Assembly: GCF_004358445.1 (NCBI RefSeq)
Contig: NZ_CP037951.1
Span: forward strand, 2,405,501 to 2,469,500
Source: Parashewanella tropica
GTDB lineage: Bacteria > Pseudomonadota > Gammaproteobacteria > Enterobacterales > Shewanellaceae
Direction: 5' to 3'
DNA length: 64,000 nucleotides
Made by a program: the position numbers and the translations under genes. This document shows, piece by piece, positions 42,518 through 51,403 of this stretch (the first letter of the stretch is position 1; the number at the start of each line of letters is the position of its first letter). The notes beneath the pieces are model-generated. The model was not told the origin of the DNA, ran no database searches, and saw only the letters and a list, made by a program, of their open reading frames with translations.

Positions 42518-43621
42518 CTAAATACGTTTTTGTAGCTCTTGCTTCCACATTTTAAAATCCGGTTTATGCTGAACTTCAACCGGAACAGAGCGTTCAACTA
42601 CTTCTAAAAAATTTGTCCACGTTTTTTCTTGCGTCACAGGTAATTTACTCTCTGGATCAAAATTTCCTCTGAAATAGCGACCAACCAAATTTGACCACAT
42701 TTTCTTTTGGTCATTATTACTTTCTAACGCCATTAACTGCACAAGACTCTCTGAAGCACCTAAGTTTTCCGCTATTTTTTCAGCATAATCGGAAAGAAAT
42801 TCATCAAAGAAAATTCTCTGAGTGGCACCTCTTTCATCTTTATATTTGAAACACCCTAACTCCGTCTTTTCTATAACTTGTTCAGCCCGAATTATCGGTA
42901 TTTTGGTAGTTCTTTCTCTTGAAGCAAACCAATCTTTTGCTTTTAACGCAGCCGTTCCTAAACGTAGTTCAACACACTTTTCAGCAAGAAATGCAAGAGT
43001 AAGCCCTCGTGGTTGCTGTTTTTCCCATATTCGCCTCATTATTACCAATCCTGCAAACTCACATCCTTTATACTCCTTTATCTGTGGTATATCAGCCCCA
43101 CATCCACATTGGGTAAATAGCCAAGTCATATCGGATACGGATATACCAATATCTTCAGAAACTATGATGAATTGTTCAAAGGTAAGCGGCTGAGTTTCCA
43201 AGCGAGGATCTGGTAATGCTGAAAAAAATCGTTCTTTTAAAGAAACTTTACTTGGATTAATCCCCCAAATATTTCTAAGTAACTCTTGAGTTTCAACAGC
43301 TCTACGTTCATTCGAATTGATTATCAATGATGATTGAATGGCAAACGCTAAACTCTGTGAATTGAGTTTCTTTTGTTGCTTTAGCGTTTTCACAAATAAG
43401 TAGCACAGTGCAGGATCTGATTTTTGTATATCAATTAAGCTTTGAAGGTTATCATCCCACTCAGCGCCTGCTAATAAGGCTATATGTGCTAAATTTCGAT
43501 TCAGTTGACCATTTTCAGTTAGTGACTGTATAAGCTCAGTGACTTTATCTTCCAATGTTTTCGATGTTAACTCTTTTGCATACTGTACAAGAGATACTAC
43601 TACTGAACGAATTGCTGCCAT
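42518..43621 (-). CDS. Helical protein with possible death-fold repeats
   Basis: 367 aa, no signal peptide, nearly all alpha-helical. Residues about 146-226 follow a death-domain pattern: a helix with an inner Trp (DMTWLFTQCG), then ADIPQIKEYKG, then IMRRIWEKQQPRGLTLAFLAEKCVEL, in the places of W..LA, I..I......, LL..W......T...L...L. Residues about 36-95 and 272-352 (ending in KTWTNFLEVVER) echo the same order more weakly. The pattern is suggestive, not proof. If right, this would be a bacterial protein able to imitate or engage host death-fold signalling, as proposed in other marine symbionts. Confidence 0.4.
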   Translation of the reverse strand: MAAIRSVVVSLVQYAKELTSKTLEDKVTELIQSLTENGQLNRNLAHIALLAGAEWDDNLQSLIDIQKSDPALCYLFVKTLKQQKKLNSQSLAFAIQSSLIINSNERRAVETQELLRNIWGINPSKVSLKERFFSALPDPRLETQPLTFEQFIIVSEDIGISVSDMTWLFTQCGCGADIPQIKEYKGCEFAGLVIMRRIWEKQQPRGLTLAFLAEKCVELRLGTAALKAKDWFASRERTTKIPIIRAEQVIEKTELGCFKYKDERGATQRIFFDEFLSDYAEKIAENLGASESLVQLMALESNNDQKKMWSNLVGRYFRGNFDPESKLPVTQEKTWTNFLEVVERSVPVEVQHKPDFKMWKQELQKRI

Positions 43622-43752
43622 AACTTTCTCAAACTAAATGTGACTACTAAAATGCTAAGTTATGAAACGAAGAATATATACTTAACTAAACAAAGGTTAA
43701 TAACCGATTTAAATAGGCTCTAGATTAGCGAAAATAGGAATAAGCTTTAGAA

Positions 43753-44106
43753 CTATTCGTTTGATTTCTCCATAATGATCCCCGCCGACTCATTGTTATC
43801 ATATGCATAATTAAAACCACCATCGAATTGTTGGGAGCTCTTTGTTGTTCCTTCTCCCTGACCAATCCCAACAGACAAGGGTTTCCAACCATTTTGGAGA
43901 GCTGCTACCAAATTTTTGTAATCCGTCTCGCCATCTTTGCTATAACACTGAACTGGAGTATTTGGAACTTTATCTTTATTTAATACACTTGCCCCCGTCA
44001 TAAAACATACTGCTGTTACTGTTTCTGCAGAAACGTTTAATGATGTAAAAGTACAACCCAATATAAGCGCTAACAAGCCTGAACTGACTAATTTAACCTG
44101 CTTCAT
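43753..44106 (-). CDS. Small secreted protein, unknown
   Basis: 117 aa from the ATG at 44106, with an excellent AGGAGG 8 nt upstream; the longer reading to 44277 overlaps the next gene and is rejected. Residues 1-28 are a signal peptide (hydrophobic core LLALILGCTF, cleavage near VSA-E). The mature part is about 90 residues with two Cys (AVCFMTG, VQCYSKDG) likely in one disulfide. No family recognised. Confidence 0.75.
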   Translation of the reverse strand: MKQVKLVSSGLLALILGCTFTSLNVSAETVTAVCFMTGASVLNKDKVPNTPVQCYSKDGETDYKNLVAALQNGWKPLSVGIGQGEGTTKSSQQFDGGFNYAYDNNESAGIIMEKSNE

Positions 44107-44258
44107 AAACTGCCTCCTAAGGCTTTTTGGTAGACAAAATAGGCTAGCAAACTTGTGAAGAAGTGATATGGGCAAGCAATTAAAAGTACATGAACAAATT
44201 TTCACAAATAAGAGATGTTTAAAGTATGGATATATGTGATTTGTGACTACCTCCCTCC

Positions 44259-45056
44259 TTAAACTACCCCTGAACACTCCTCAGATACACGATAACCCGA
44301 CTGTTTATTTCTCATTTCTACGGCAAATTCAAAAACACTGCTACTAGGAAGAAAGTCTTGCCTAGCACCTCTATTTTCGTATTTGCCTTCTCTTAATCCA
44401 ATTTTAAGCAAGCTCAACACCGCGTGAGCACCATTGTTCGCTTGAAGGCTATACGAAGATAAATCTTCATACTTTTTCCACTCGACTAACATTGCGCCAG
44501 TATCTAGCCCTCGAAGCACAACTTTACTCATACAGGTTTTCAAGTCACAACCCCAGCGGCGAATATCAAGAGCTAAATTATCCATTTGGCTCCTAATACA
44601 AAAACGCTTTTTAACTTCATTAAATTCAGACGTTTTGAACATTGCTAAATTAAACGCCTCAACTTCTCGCTCAAAATAAAATGAACAATAATGCAATTGC
44701 CCATTGGATTTTATAAGCAAGGGAATATGTCTTTTGTCATAATTTAGTACCATTACATCATGATCTTTGAATGGTTGATTACAAATTGAAATAGAAGCAG
44801 AAACTACGTCTTTTCCTAGTATAGTCGGGGCTTTACATGCATAGATAAACCCCTTGATTGCAGTAAAAATGATATTAGAAGAAGGTAGCGCTAAGGTATA
44901 AGTTCGAGGCAATACTCCATTTGATGATGCTGGTAATTCAAAAGTATCACTTGTAACTATATCTTGTTGCGATGCGCCTGTAGGTACATCATTATTATCA
45001 TTTACTGTCCAATAGTCATTAGAGCGAATGGGGGGAAATTGAGGGTCGTGAGACAT
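44259..45056 (-). CDS. Unknown accessory protein
   Basis: 265 aa, no signal peptide or clear membrane span. Disordered N-terminus (1-45), then a mixed alpha/beta region. The segment SLQANNGAHAVLSLLKIGL (about 206-224) recalls the N-C-x-x-x-V-x-x-L-L helix of papain-like effector families, but the nucleophile Cys is replaced, so no enzyme is claimed. It runs in the same direction as the secreted 117-aa protein. Function unknown; accessory. Confidence 0.55.
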   Translation of the reverse strand: MSHDPQFPPIRSNDYWTVNDNNDVPTGASQQDIVTSDTFELPASSNGVLPRTYTLALPSSNIIFTAIKGFIYACKAPTILGKDVVSASISICNQPFKDHDVMVLNYDKRHIPLLIKSNGQLHYCSFYFEREVEAFNLAMFKTSEFNEVKKRFCIRSQMDNLALDIRRWGCDLKTCMSKVVLRGLDTGAMLVEWKKYEDLSSYSLQANNGAHAVLSLLKIGLREGKYENRGARQDFLPSSSVFEFAVEMRNKQSGYRVSEECSGVV

Positions 45057-45269
45057 GTAACTGAATTAATCGGAGAACCTTTATTTCTTTATACAGTATA
45101 TTCCTCATAGAATTGATAAATTATTGTTCACACCTAGCAGGTGTTTCCATGATAAACCCAAAGTAACCACCATCTACGCTTCGCTTATTGTAAAAAAGTG
45201 TTAAAACTCTTGTGATTAGGCTATATCAACCTGTATCGTGGCATTTATCTAAAACACTGGAAACTGATA

Positions 45270-46103
45270 ATGCTTCAAACTTCCGAGCCCAATACCATAA
45301 GAAATACCTTATTAATTACTGCGTTTGATATTCAGAAATTATTTTTGCAACGCCGAGGCGTTGTTGCACTCAGTTGCTTTTCATTAGTCTGGCTGTTCCT
45401 ATTAATTTATCCTATACATGGTGCTGTAGAGCTGTTATCAAGCCCAAACGTCAAAGACTTCATTATTGGTTTAGCTCAAATAAGCCAAACTGAAAAGCTA
45501 CTAAATTGGCAAGTGCCTGAACTTACTGTCTATTGGATAATAGCACTGTATTTGTACCCAATGTTCAGTATCATTATTACCGCAGATCAATTTGCTTCAG
45601 ATAAACAAAGAGGCACATTGCGGTTTTTATTATTAAGAACCAATCGTGACAGCCTGTTTTTCGGTCGATTTTTAGCACAAGTTGCAATACAAGGTATTTT
45701 GATTGCTATCTCTCTTTTGGCCACAATAATACTAGCAATCTACCGTGAAGCTGATTTATTACTACCAGCCCTTTCTGCAAGCTTATATATCGCACTAGCA
45801 CTTATTATCAATTTATTACCTTACACAGCATTAATGGCTTTGTTGTCCTTACACGCCAATAGCGCTAGACAAGCGACTTTATATGCAGTGCTATTTTGGA
45901 TGATTACCAGTTTTGGCTTAGCCATTATTAACTATATTGTCCCTCAAACTGAGTTCTTACAATTTATAAAGCCTGGAATGCAACTTTCTGACATGCTGAA
46001 CACACAAGGTATAGGAGTACTATCATATTCAGTAATTCCTTTGTTACAAGCCGCTGTTTTATTAGTTTTGGGTAGAACTTACATGCAAAGGAGTGCACTA
46101 TGA
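45270..46103 (+). CDS. ABC-2 type transporter permease
   Basis: 277 aa with six membrane spans. After a cytoplasmic helix, LVWLFLLIYPIHGA is TM1; ADQFASDKQRGTLRFLLLRTNRDSLFFGRFLAQ is the typical intracellular coupling stretch of ABC-2/NosY-like permeases. Overlaps the ATPase gene by 3 bp, so the two form an exporter. The substrate is unknown. Related pairs secrete copper-linked factors, antibiotics or lipids. Confidence 0.9.
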   Translation: MLQTSEPNTIRNTLLITAFDIQKLFLQRRGVVALSCFSLVWLFLLIYPIHGAVELLSSPNVKDFIIGLAQISQTEKLLNWQVPELTVYWIIALYLYPMFSIIITADQFASDKQRGTLRFLLLRTNRDSLFFGRFLAQVAIQGILIAISLLATIILAIYREADLLLPALSASLYIALALIINLLPYTALMALLSLHANSARQATLYAVLFWMITSFGLAIINYIVPQTEFLQFIKPGMQLSDMLNTQGIGVLSYSVIPLLQAAVLLVLGRTYMQRSAL

Positions 46104-47002
46104 GCCTGATTACTGCCAATTCTCTCAGTAAACATTACGGAGCAAACAAGGCTCTTAATAACGTTAGTTTTGAAATCGAACATGGATTACCAACGGCACT
46201 AGTTGGACCTAATGGCGCAGGTAAAACGACTCTTTTTAAATTGATATGCGGTTTTATGGCTCCGACATCCGGAGAGATTCAAATTTTAGGTCAAAAACCA
46301 GGAAGTAATCCATTGATAGGCAAGATGTCTGCCCTACCTCAAGATTGCTTACTAGATCCAAACTTATCCATCGCAGCACAATTGACTCAATTTGGGCAAT
46401 TACAAGGTTTGAGTCTTTCTCAAGCGAAACTTGAAGCCTCAAGAGTATTAGACGTTGTAGAGCTCAGTGACGCCATAAAGGAAAAGCCTACTGCATTAAG
46501 CCATGGTATGGCTAAACGAGTTGCCATAGCTCAAGCACTAATTGGTGATCCTGAACTTATTTTGCTTGATGAACCAACGGCAGGTATTGACCCTTCTAAC
46601 GCAAAAACCATTCGTGACTTAATTGCCGAACAAAGGGTTAAAAGTAAGTTTTTAATCAGTTCCCATAATCTCGATGAACTAGAAAAACTGTGTGATCAAG
46701 TGTTATACCTTGATAAAGGCGTATTGCAGCAATCTATATCAATTCAAGATCACTCAGATCAGCATGAGTTTTTGACTCTTACGATGAAACCTATGTCTAT
46801 GAAAAAAGTCATTTCAGCGTTAAATACGGTCAATCAAGTTGAAACGATAGAGCAAACAAGTCAACACGAACTGGTTTTACAGTATCAGCCTAATAGCGGT
46901 GTAGAACTTGAAATTCAATTACTTCAATGTCTCTACCAACATGGCTTGCAATATCAAAGTATCTATAAAGGCAAACGTTTAGAAGATAAGTTGTTTTCTT
47001 AG
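46100..47002 (+). CDS. ABC transporter ATP-binding protein
   Basis: 300 aa. Walker A GPNGAGKTT near 36-44, Q-loop ALPQD, degenerate signature LSHGMAKRVAIAQAL in place of LSGGQ, Walker B ELILLDEPTAGIDPS, and H-switch ISSHNLDEL. The C-terminal 90 residues form the extra domain common in drug/lipid ABC-2 exporters. The LSHGM signature is also seen in NosF/CcmA-like ATPases. AAGGAG precedes its ATG. Confidence 0.92.
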   Translation: MSLITANSLSKHYGANKALNNVSFEIEHGLPTALVGPNGAGKTTLFKLICGFMAPTSGEIQILGQKPGSNPLIGKMSALPQDCLLDPNLSIAAQLTQFGQLQGLSLSQAKLEASRVLDVVELSDAIKEKPTALSHGMAKRVAIAQALIGDPELILLDEPTAGIDPSNAKTIRDLIAEQRVKSKFLISSHNLDELEKLCDQVLYLDKGVLQQSISIQDHSDQHEFLTLTMKPMSMKKVISALNTVNQVETIEQTSQHELVLQYQPNSGVELEIQLLQCLYQHGLQYQSIYKGKRLEDKLFS

Positions 47003-47094
47003 ACTCTTTCTTACCTTGAAAAATTTAATCTATTGATATATTGCAACTTATTCTAATTTAGCCAAAATTTAATAATAAGTTGCAATTAATTCAA

Positions 47095-48465
47095 ATGGAT
47101 TTGAACATGTTTGCTCATGGTGTTTCTTCAGTTCCTCAACCAAGCCACTCTTCATCATCCGATCCAACAGCTTCTAAGTCTGCGACTTTAAAGGTAAGCC
47201 TAGGTTACGGTAGAACTTATCTTGCTACAGTTACCGAAACACCAGCTGCAGAACATGAGTATTCAGTTTCAATAAAGCAAAGCAGTGCTTTTGCATCACT
47301 AGTAAATTTTTTCCAAGACATGTTAGGCAGGATACTCGGAGGTACTGATTCTCAAATGGGAAAAGAAAGAAATTTGGAGCATGTTTCTCAACTCGCCATT
47401 AAGGAATACCAATCAATAGCGACGAGCCCAACACAATCAACACTTTCCTTTCTTCTACCTGATAGCCAAAACACAAAAGAAAACCATAAGGTTAGTCGTC
47501 ATGTCACAGATTCAACTACACCTTCTAGTGCTCAATCCAAATCAACAACACCACCACTTCCACAATTTAGTCATCTTAACGAGGAAGTCCCCCCCTTTCC
47601 TGAAGCCTTTGATGCACTGCATAATCAACTCATTACTGACATTGACATAGATGCTATTGCCAATCACCCATCAGTAAAAATGAACAAGCAAAAGCTCTAT
47701 GAAACATTAGCAACAGCCATTTTGGGAAAGCCAAGACCTTATACACTACAAGAAAAAAATGCGATAAGGCTAGCCGCTTATGATTTGCCTGAAGCACAGG
47801 TCGAGCGTACACATTTTTCTAAAGCCGAAAAAAAGCCACAAGCGACTCAAAGGTCTGATTCCCTTCCATTGCAAACCCAGCTATATGATATTCAACACGT
47901 TGTATTATCCCAACAAGATGTTGAAGATTTAAAAACTTATTTAGATAGTGACAACAAAGATATGGGATTTGCACTGGAGTTTTATATTCATCATCGCGAA
48001 AACGGAAGATTAGGTATTGATAAGCCTGAAAGTATCATTGACAACCCAGATTCGCCACCAGCTAAAGTAGTCCGAGAGTGTCATAAATTTTTAGCACAGA
48101 AAATTCAAGCATCAAAAGAAGAAGCTAGAATACAGCTGGCCAACCAACAAGCAACACCATCTCCGCAAATGGTAGATCCTATTCCAGCCGCAAGAAGAGA
48201 GAAATACCTTGAAACTCAAGCTTCGATACAACAAAAATTTTACCGTAAAAGGATTACAAGGGCAGAATTTATAGCTAAAGCCAAACAAGCTGGATTTACA
48301 GAAGATACATTTCAAATCGAAAGCAGAGTTGCCGTATCAGGGCGGATGAAAGAAATGGATTCCTATGATGGCCAATCTACCGTTCGCCACATTCATGTGA
48401 ATATTGAAAAATTCAACTCTGTTCGGATGATGAATCAGCTTTTAATGCTTAATGAATTGCTCTAG
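47095..48465 (+). CDS. Effector-like protein of unknown function
   Basis: 456 aa from the ATG at 47095 (a TTG at 47080 and an ATG at 47107 are alternatives; none has a strong RBS). The first 40 residues are Ser/Thr/Pro-rich and could carry a type III-type secretion signal. Residues about 45-100 are ordered (LGYGRTYLATVTE; FASLVNFFQDMLGRILGG), 125-170 and 225-265 are low-complexity linkers, and the C-terminal third is helical. No catalytic motif is recognised. It lies next to the ABC exporter but on its own promoter or leader. An effector role is inference from composition and neighbourhood. Confidence 0.55.
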   Translation: MDLNMFAHGVSSVPQPSHSSSSDPTASKSATLKVSLGYGRTYLATVTETPAAEHEYSVSIKQSSAFASLVNFFQDMLGRILGGTDSQMGKERNLEHVSQLAIKEYQSIATSPTQSTLSFLLPDSQNTKENHKVSRHVTDSTTPSSAQSKSTTPPLPQFSHLNEEVPPFPEAFDALHNQLITDIDIDAIANHPSVKMNKQKLYETLATAILGKPRPYTLQEKNAIRLAAYDLPEAQVERTHFSKAEKKPQATQRSDSLPLQTQLYDIQHVVLSQQDVEDLKTYLDSDNKDMGFALEFYIHHRENGRLGIDKPESIIDNPDSPPAKVVRECHKFLAQKIQASKEEARIQLANQQATPSPQMVDPIPAARREKYLETQASIQQKFYRKRITRAEFIAKAKQAGFTEDTFQIESRVAVSGRMKEMDSYDGQSTVRHIHVNIEKFNSVRMMNQLLMLNELL

Positions 48466-48472
48466 AAATGAA

Positions 48473-48499
48473 AAAGCCGCGACATTAAGTCACGGCTTT
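48473..48499 (-). terminator. Intrinsic terminator of the cold-shock gene
   Basis: AAAGCCGCGAC pairs with GTCACGGCTTT with one C/A mismatch and a 5-nt loop; TTTTT follows on the minus strand. It may also serve the convergent 47095-48465 gene. Confidence 0.85.
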
Positions 48500-48524
48500 C
48501 GAAATCTTGTCGCTCTAATCGATA

Positions 48525-48734
48525 TTAACCGATTACGCTTACTTCTTCAGCTTGAGGACCTTTTTGACCTTGAGTTACGTTGAACTCAACTTTTTGGCCT
48601 TCTTCAAGAGTTTTGAAACCATCAGAAAGGATAGCGCGGAAGTGAACGAATACATCTGGACCTGATTCTTGCTCGATGAAACCAAAACCTTTGTCAGAGT
48701 TGAACCATTTAACGGTACCAGTAGTCTTTGCCAT
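48525..48734 (-). CDS. CspA-family cold-shock protein
   Basis: 69 aa single OB-fold RNA chaperone. RNP1 KGFGFI and RNP2 DVFVHF are intact, and the ending [11 protein letters not shown] is of the CspA/CspC/CspE group, unlike the CspD at 14174. The ATG at 48734 follows AGGA. A leader of about 128 nt precedes it, as in cold-regulated csp mRNAs. Confidence 0.95.
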   Translation of the reverse strand: MAKTTGTVKWFNSDKGFGFIEQESGPDVFVHFRAILSDGFKTLEEGQKVEFNVTQGQKGPQAEEVSVIG

Positions 48735-48896
48735 GATATAAATCCTGTAAATTTTAAATTTAAGCCTTAGCGGCGGTGGAGCTGAAAATGCCGGTATTAC
48801 TTATGTTTTACAGGACGAACAGGTCGTGATGAATACATAAATATAAGTCCAACTTTCTAGCTGAGTAGACTATATACCATTTTGCAACTATGTCAA
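48735..48896 (-). promoter_or_regulatory. Promoter and long 5' leader of the cold-shock gene
   Basis: Minus-strand -35 TTGACA (48891-48896), 16-bp spacer, and -10 TATAGT (48869-48874), close to the sigma-70 consensus. Transcription should start near 48862, leaving about 128 nt of untranslated leader. Long leaders in cspA mRNAs act as thermosensors; I see no exact E. coli cold box here. Confidence 0.7.
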
Positions 48897-49035
48897 CTTA
48901 CGAACCAAGGTTAAAAAAAAAATTAATAAAATCAGCTAAAAATATGAAATATCTTCAGATTTTTTTGGTTAAACACTGTGCTTTAAACTGAACTATGACT
49001 GACTAAAACTTCATTAAATTCAAGTAGAATACGAA

Positions 49036-49845
49036 TTATTGTCGGCGATGCAATTGGATCTTAAAGTCAAGCTCACACTCAAATCCTTGCTGACATAACT
49101 GTTGTTTTTGTGAGTCATCTAACTTCCAAGCATAAGGTGTCATATTCAGAAAGTTTTGAATATCATCTTTTTGTTTTAAATTGATTTTCTGCTGTAATCT
49201 TTCACTATGTATTAATTCAAAACCATCTAGATTATCCGTTTCTTCTGGATGTGGCTTTGGCTCATCATAGATCTCGGTTTTCAAAAACCAATGGTGCTTA
49301 GGGCCTGCTGAAACGGTTAAAAGGAATCCATCCTTTTTGATAACTCTCTTTAATTCGTCCAACTTCGAAGGTGCATAGATTCTTAACACAGCATCAAAAG
49401 ATTGTGATGTAAATGGCGTATCAAAGGCGCTCGCGACACAAAAGTTAATATCTTTATAGCGTTTAGCACCATATCGAACAGCTACTTTGGAAATATCTAA
49501 ACCATAAAGTTCTACTGACTTAGCTTTCAATGCTTCTGCAAGTCGTCCAGTGTAATACCCCTCACCGCAGCCTAAGTCTAATAAAGTACTTTTATCTACA
49601 AGATTACTCGATAAAAGCTCATTCACGCGATCACTTAAAAATTGATAATAGCCTTGATTCAAGTAATCACGCCTTGCCTGTATCATCAACTGGTTATCAC
49701 CCGGATCTTTCGTTTTTTTCTTCTGAACAGGAAGAAGATTTACGTACCCTTCTTTAGCAAGATCGAAACAATGATTTTTTTGACATTTCCAAGTGCGATC
49801 ATTCAATTGAAGTTGATTAGAACAGATTGGACAAATATAAGGCAT
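49036..49845 (-). CDS. rlmA: 23S rRNA (guanine-N1-745) methyltransferase RlmA
   Basis: 269 aa from ATG 49845 (MPYICPICS, as in E. coli MSFSCPLC); the GTG at 49857 is rejected. The N-terminal zinc finger has CPIC and CQKNHCF. Then comes LAKEGYVNLLPVQKKKTKDPGDN and a SAM-binding Rossmann domain (LDLGCGEGYYTGRLAEAL). It methylates G745 in helix 35 of 23S rRNA. Single gene followed by the csp gene. Confidence 0.94.
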   Translation of the reverse strand: MPYICPICSNQLQLNDRTWKCQKNHCFDLAKEGYVNLLPVQKKKTKDPGDNQLMIQARRDYLNQGYYQFLSDRVNELLSSNLVDKSTLLDLGCGEGYYTGRLAEALKAKSVELYGLDISKVAVRYGAKRYKDINFCVASAFDTPFTSQSFDAVLRIYAPSKLDELKRVIKKDGFLLTVSAGPKHHWFLKTEIYDEPKPHPEETDNLDGFELIHSERLQQKINLKQKDDIQNFLNMTPYAWKLDDSQKQQLCQQGFECELDFKIQLHRRQ

Positions 49846-49930
49846 TTCAGTTACCACAGCTTAAACTAAGCCGACAGTATAACTTGGACATAAAGTTTCT
49901 GCTCAACCAAATAACAGAACTTGAAATGCA

Positions 49931-49962
49931 TAAAAAATACCCCCTTGCAAAATGCTAAGGGG
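49931..49962 (-). terminator. Intrinsic terminator after the DUF1501 gene
   Basis: On the minus strand CCCCTT...AAGGGG with an inner GCA/TGC pairing, followed by GTATTTTTT. It ends the DUF1800-DUF1501 unit. Confidence 0.85.
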
Positions 49963-49991
49963 TTATTCACGTAGGAGCTAAATAAATATAC

Positions 49992-51401
49992 CTATGTTTT
50001 AATCAATCCTAATGGCATATCACCTGATGAAAAGTCATGGAACTTATGAAGATTCGGGAACAAATTCCCCAATTGACTCGATTTAGCACCAAACCATAAT
50101 GCCAATTCTGCATAAGCCTCATCAGTTGAGGTCGTTGGAATAAGAACACCATTTCCAACATCAAGTGGATTTGAATTTCCTAAGGTAAGGTTAGGATATG
50201 AACCAAATACTTTACCTCCTTCAACTGGGCCCCCCATTACCATGACATTGCCACCCCAACCGTGATCGGTACCGTTACCGTTTGAGGTTAAGGTTCTACC
50301 AAAGTCAGAGCCCGTCATGGTAACAACTTGATCGGTTAAGCCCATTTTATCCAAGCATTTTTGGAACTCACCTAAACCACGACTTAATACTCTTAGCATT
50401 CTTTGTTGGTTCACCAATAACTCATCGTGGTGATCCCAACCCATATAACGGATAAAGAATGTTTGTTGTGGAGTACCTAAGTCTTCTGACGACTTGATAC
50501 TTTGTGCAACCATTTTCAACTGTTGAGATAATGGCGAATCATTAAAACGACCAGGCACACGATTACCACTTATGGATTTTCTAAACTTCTCATGCAGAGA
50601 TTGCGCTTTCCTGGTTAGCTTCAAGTAAGTCTGCTTAAATGGATCATTTTCGTACTTATGATTAAGAAGCGATTCGAAATTCTTTAGAATAATACGGTTT
50701 AACTCTCGCATGTCACTGGATTGTCTGCGATTTGGCTTAACGACAAGACCTACACTACCCTTTTCGGTGATCGCATAGCTGGTGCTTTCAACGCCATCTT
50801 GCATGATATTACGGCCAGCGAGAGAAATTCCCATCGGTACTTGGTTTAGCTTAGGGTTAGGCTGAATTGAATCAGCCATAAAACCAAACCAACCTTGGTT
50901 AACTCGTTCGCCCGGTCTAGCTGATTGCCAATGCTTAAATTGGTCTGAGTGAGACATCAAGCCTAATGGTAATTCTGCACTGTTATTTTTAAAGGTTTCT
51001 TTCGTTACAGGCTCAATTAATGGGCCAATATTTGAAATAAACGACAGTTTTTTCTGAGCAAATAAATCTCGAACTTCAGGCATACTCGGATGCACAGCAA
51101 AGCTTCTGTTTTGCTTATCTTTAAACCCTTCCAACGAAAGTAAACGAGGGTGTTTCAAAGCTAAATTGCTTCTGGTTTTATTATATTCCGCATAATGAAG
51201 CTGTGAATACGGTACCAACATATTGTAACTGTCGTTACCGCCATCAAGCATAATAAAAACAAGGGCTTTTTTATTACCTGAGTTAAAGCTACCTACTTTG
51301 GGTGCAGAAAATGCTGGTGCAACACCTGTGATCCCAACCCCAGCGGCTACAGCAGCGCTAGATTTCAAAAATCGACGACGAGATAAGTTAGTTGTAGACA
51401 T
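49992..51401 (-). CDS. DUF1501 family Tat-exported protein
   Basis: 469 aa from the ATG at 51401, which follows CAGGAGG; the longer reading to 51470 is not supported. The N-terminus has a twin-arginine signal (LSRRRFLKSSAAVAAGVGITG, given as positions 6-26). The body is an alkaline-phosphatase/sulfatase-like DUF1501 fold with FIMLDGGNDSYNMLVPY, a conserved TGSDFGRTLTSNGNGTDHGWGGN and HDELL. Starts 2 bp after the DUF1800 gene. The pair is widespread, thought to be secreted, function unsettled. Confidence 0.9.
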   Translation of the reverse strand: MSTTNLSRRRFLKSSAAVAAGVGITGVAPAFSAPKVGSFNSGNKKALVFIMLDGGNDSYNMLVPYSQLHYAEYNKTRSNLALKHPRLLSLEGFKDKQNRSFAVHPSMPEVRDLFAQKKLSFISNIGPLIEPVTKETFKNNSAELPLGLMSHSDQFKHWQSARPGERVNQGWFGFMADSIQPNPKLNQVPMGISLAGRNIMQDGVESTSYAITEKGSVGLVVKPNRRQSSDMRELNRIILKNFESLLNHKYENDPFKQTYLKLTRKAQSLHEKFRKSISGNRVPGRFNDSPLSQQLKMVAQSIKSSEDLGTPQQTFFIRYMGWDHHDELLVNQQRMLRVLSRGLGEFQKCLDKMGLTDQVVTMTGSDFGRTLTSNGNGTDHGWGGNVMVMGGPVEGGKVFGSYPNLTLGNSNPLDVGNGVLIPTTSTDEAYAELALWFGAKSSQLGNLFPNLHKFHDFSSGDMPLGLIKT

Positions 51402-51403
51402 GA

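Noticed and set aside
44107-44277. N-terminal extension of the 117-aa secreted protein
   Set aside because: It would overlap the next gene, bury the signal peptide, and ignore the AGGAGG before the ATG at 44106.
44419-44440. Papain-like protease reading of the 265-aa protein
   Set aside because: The NNGAHAV segment lacks the Cys nucleophile and no matching His/Asp pattern could be placed, so no enzyme is claimed.
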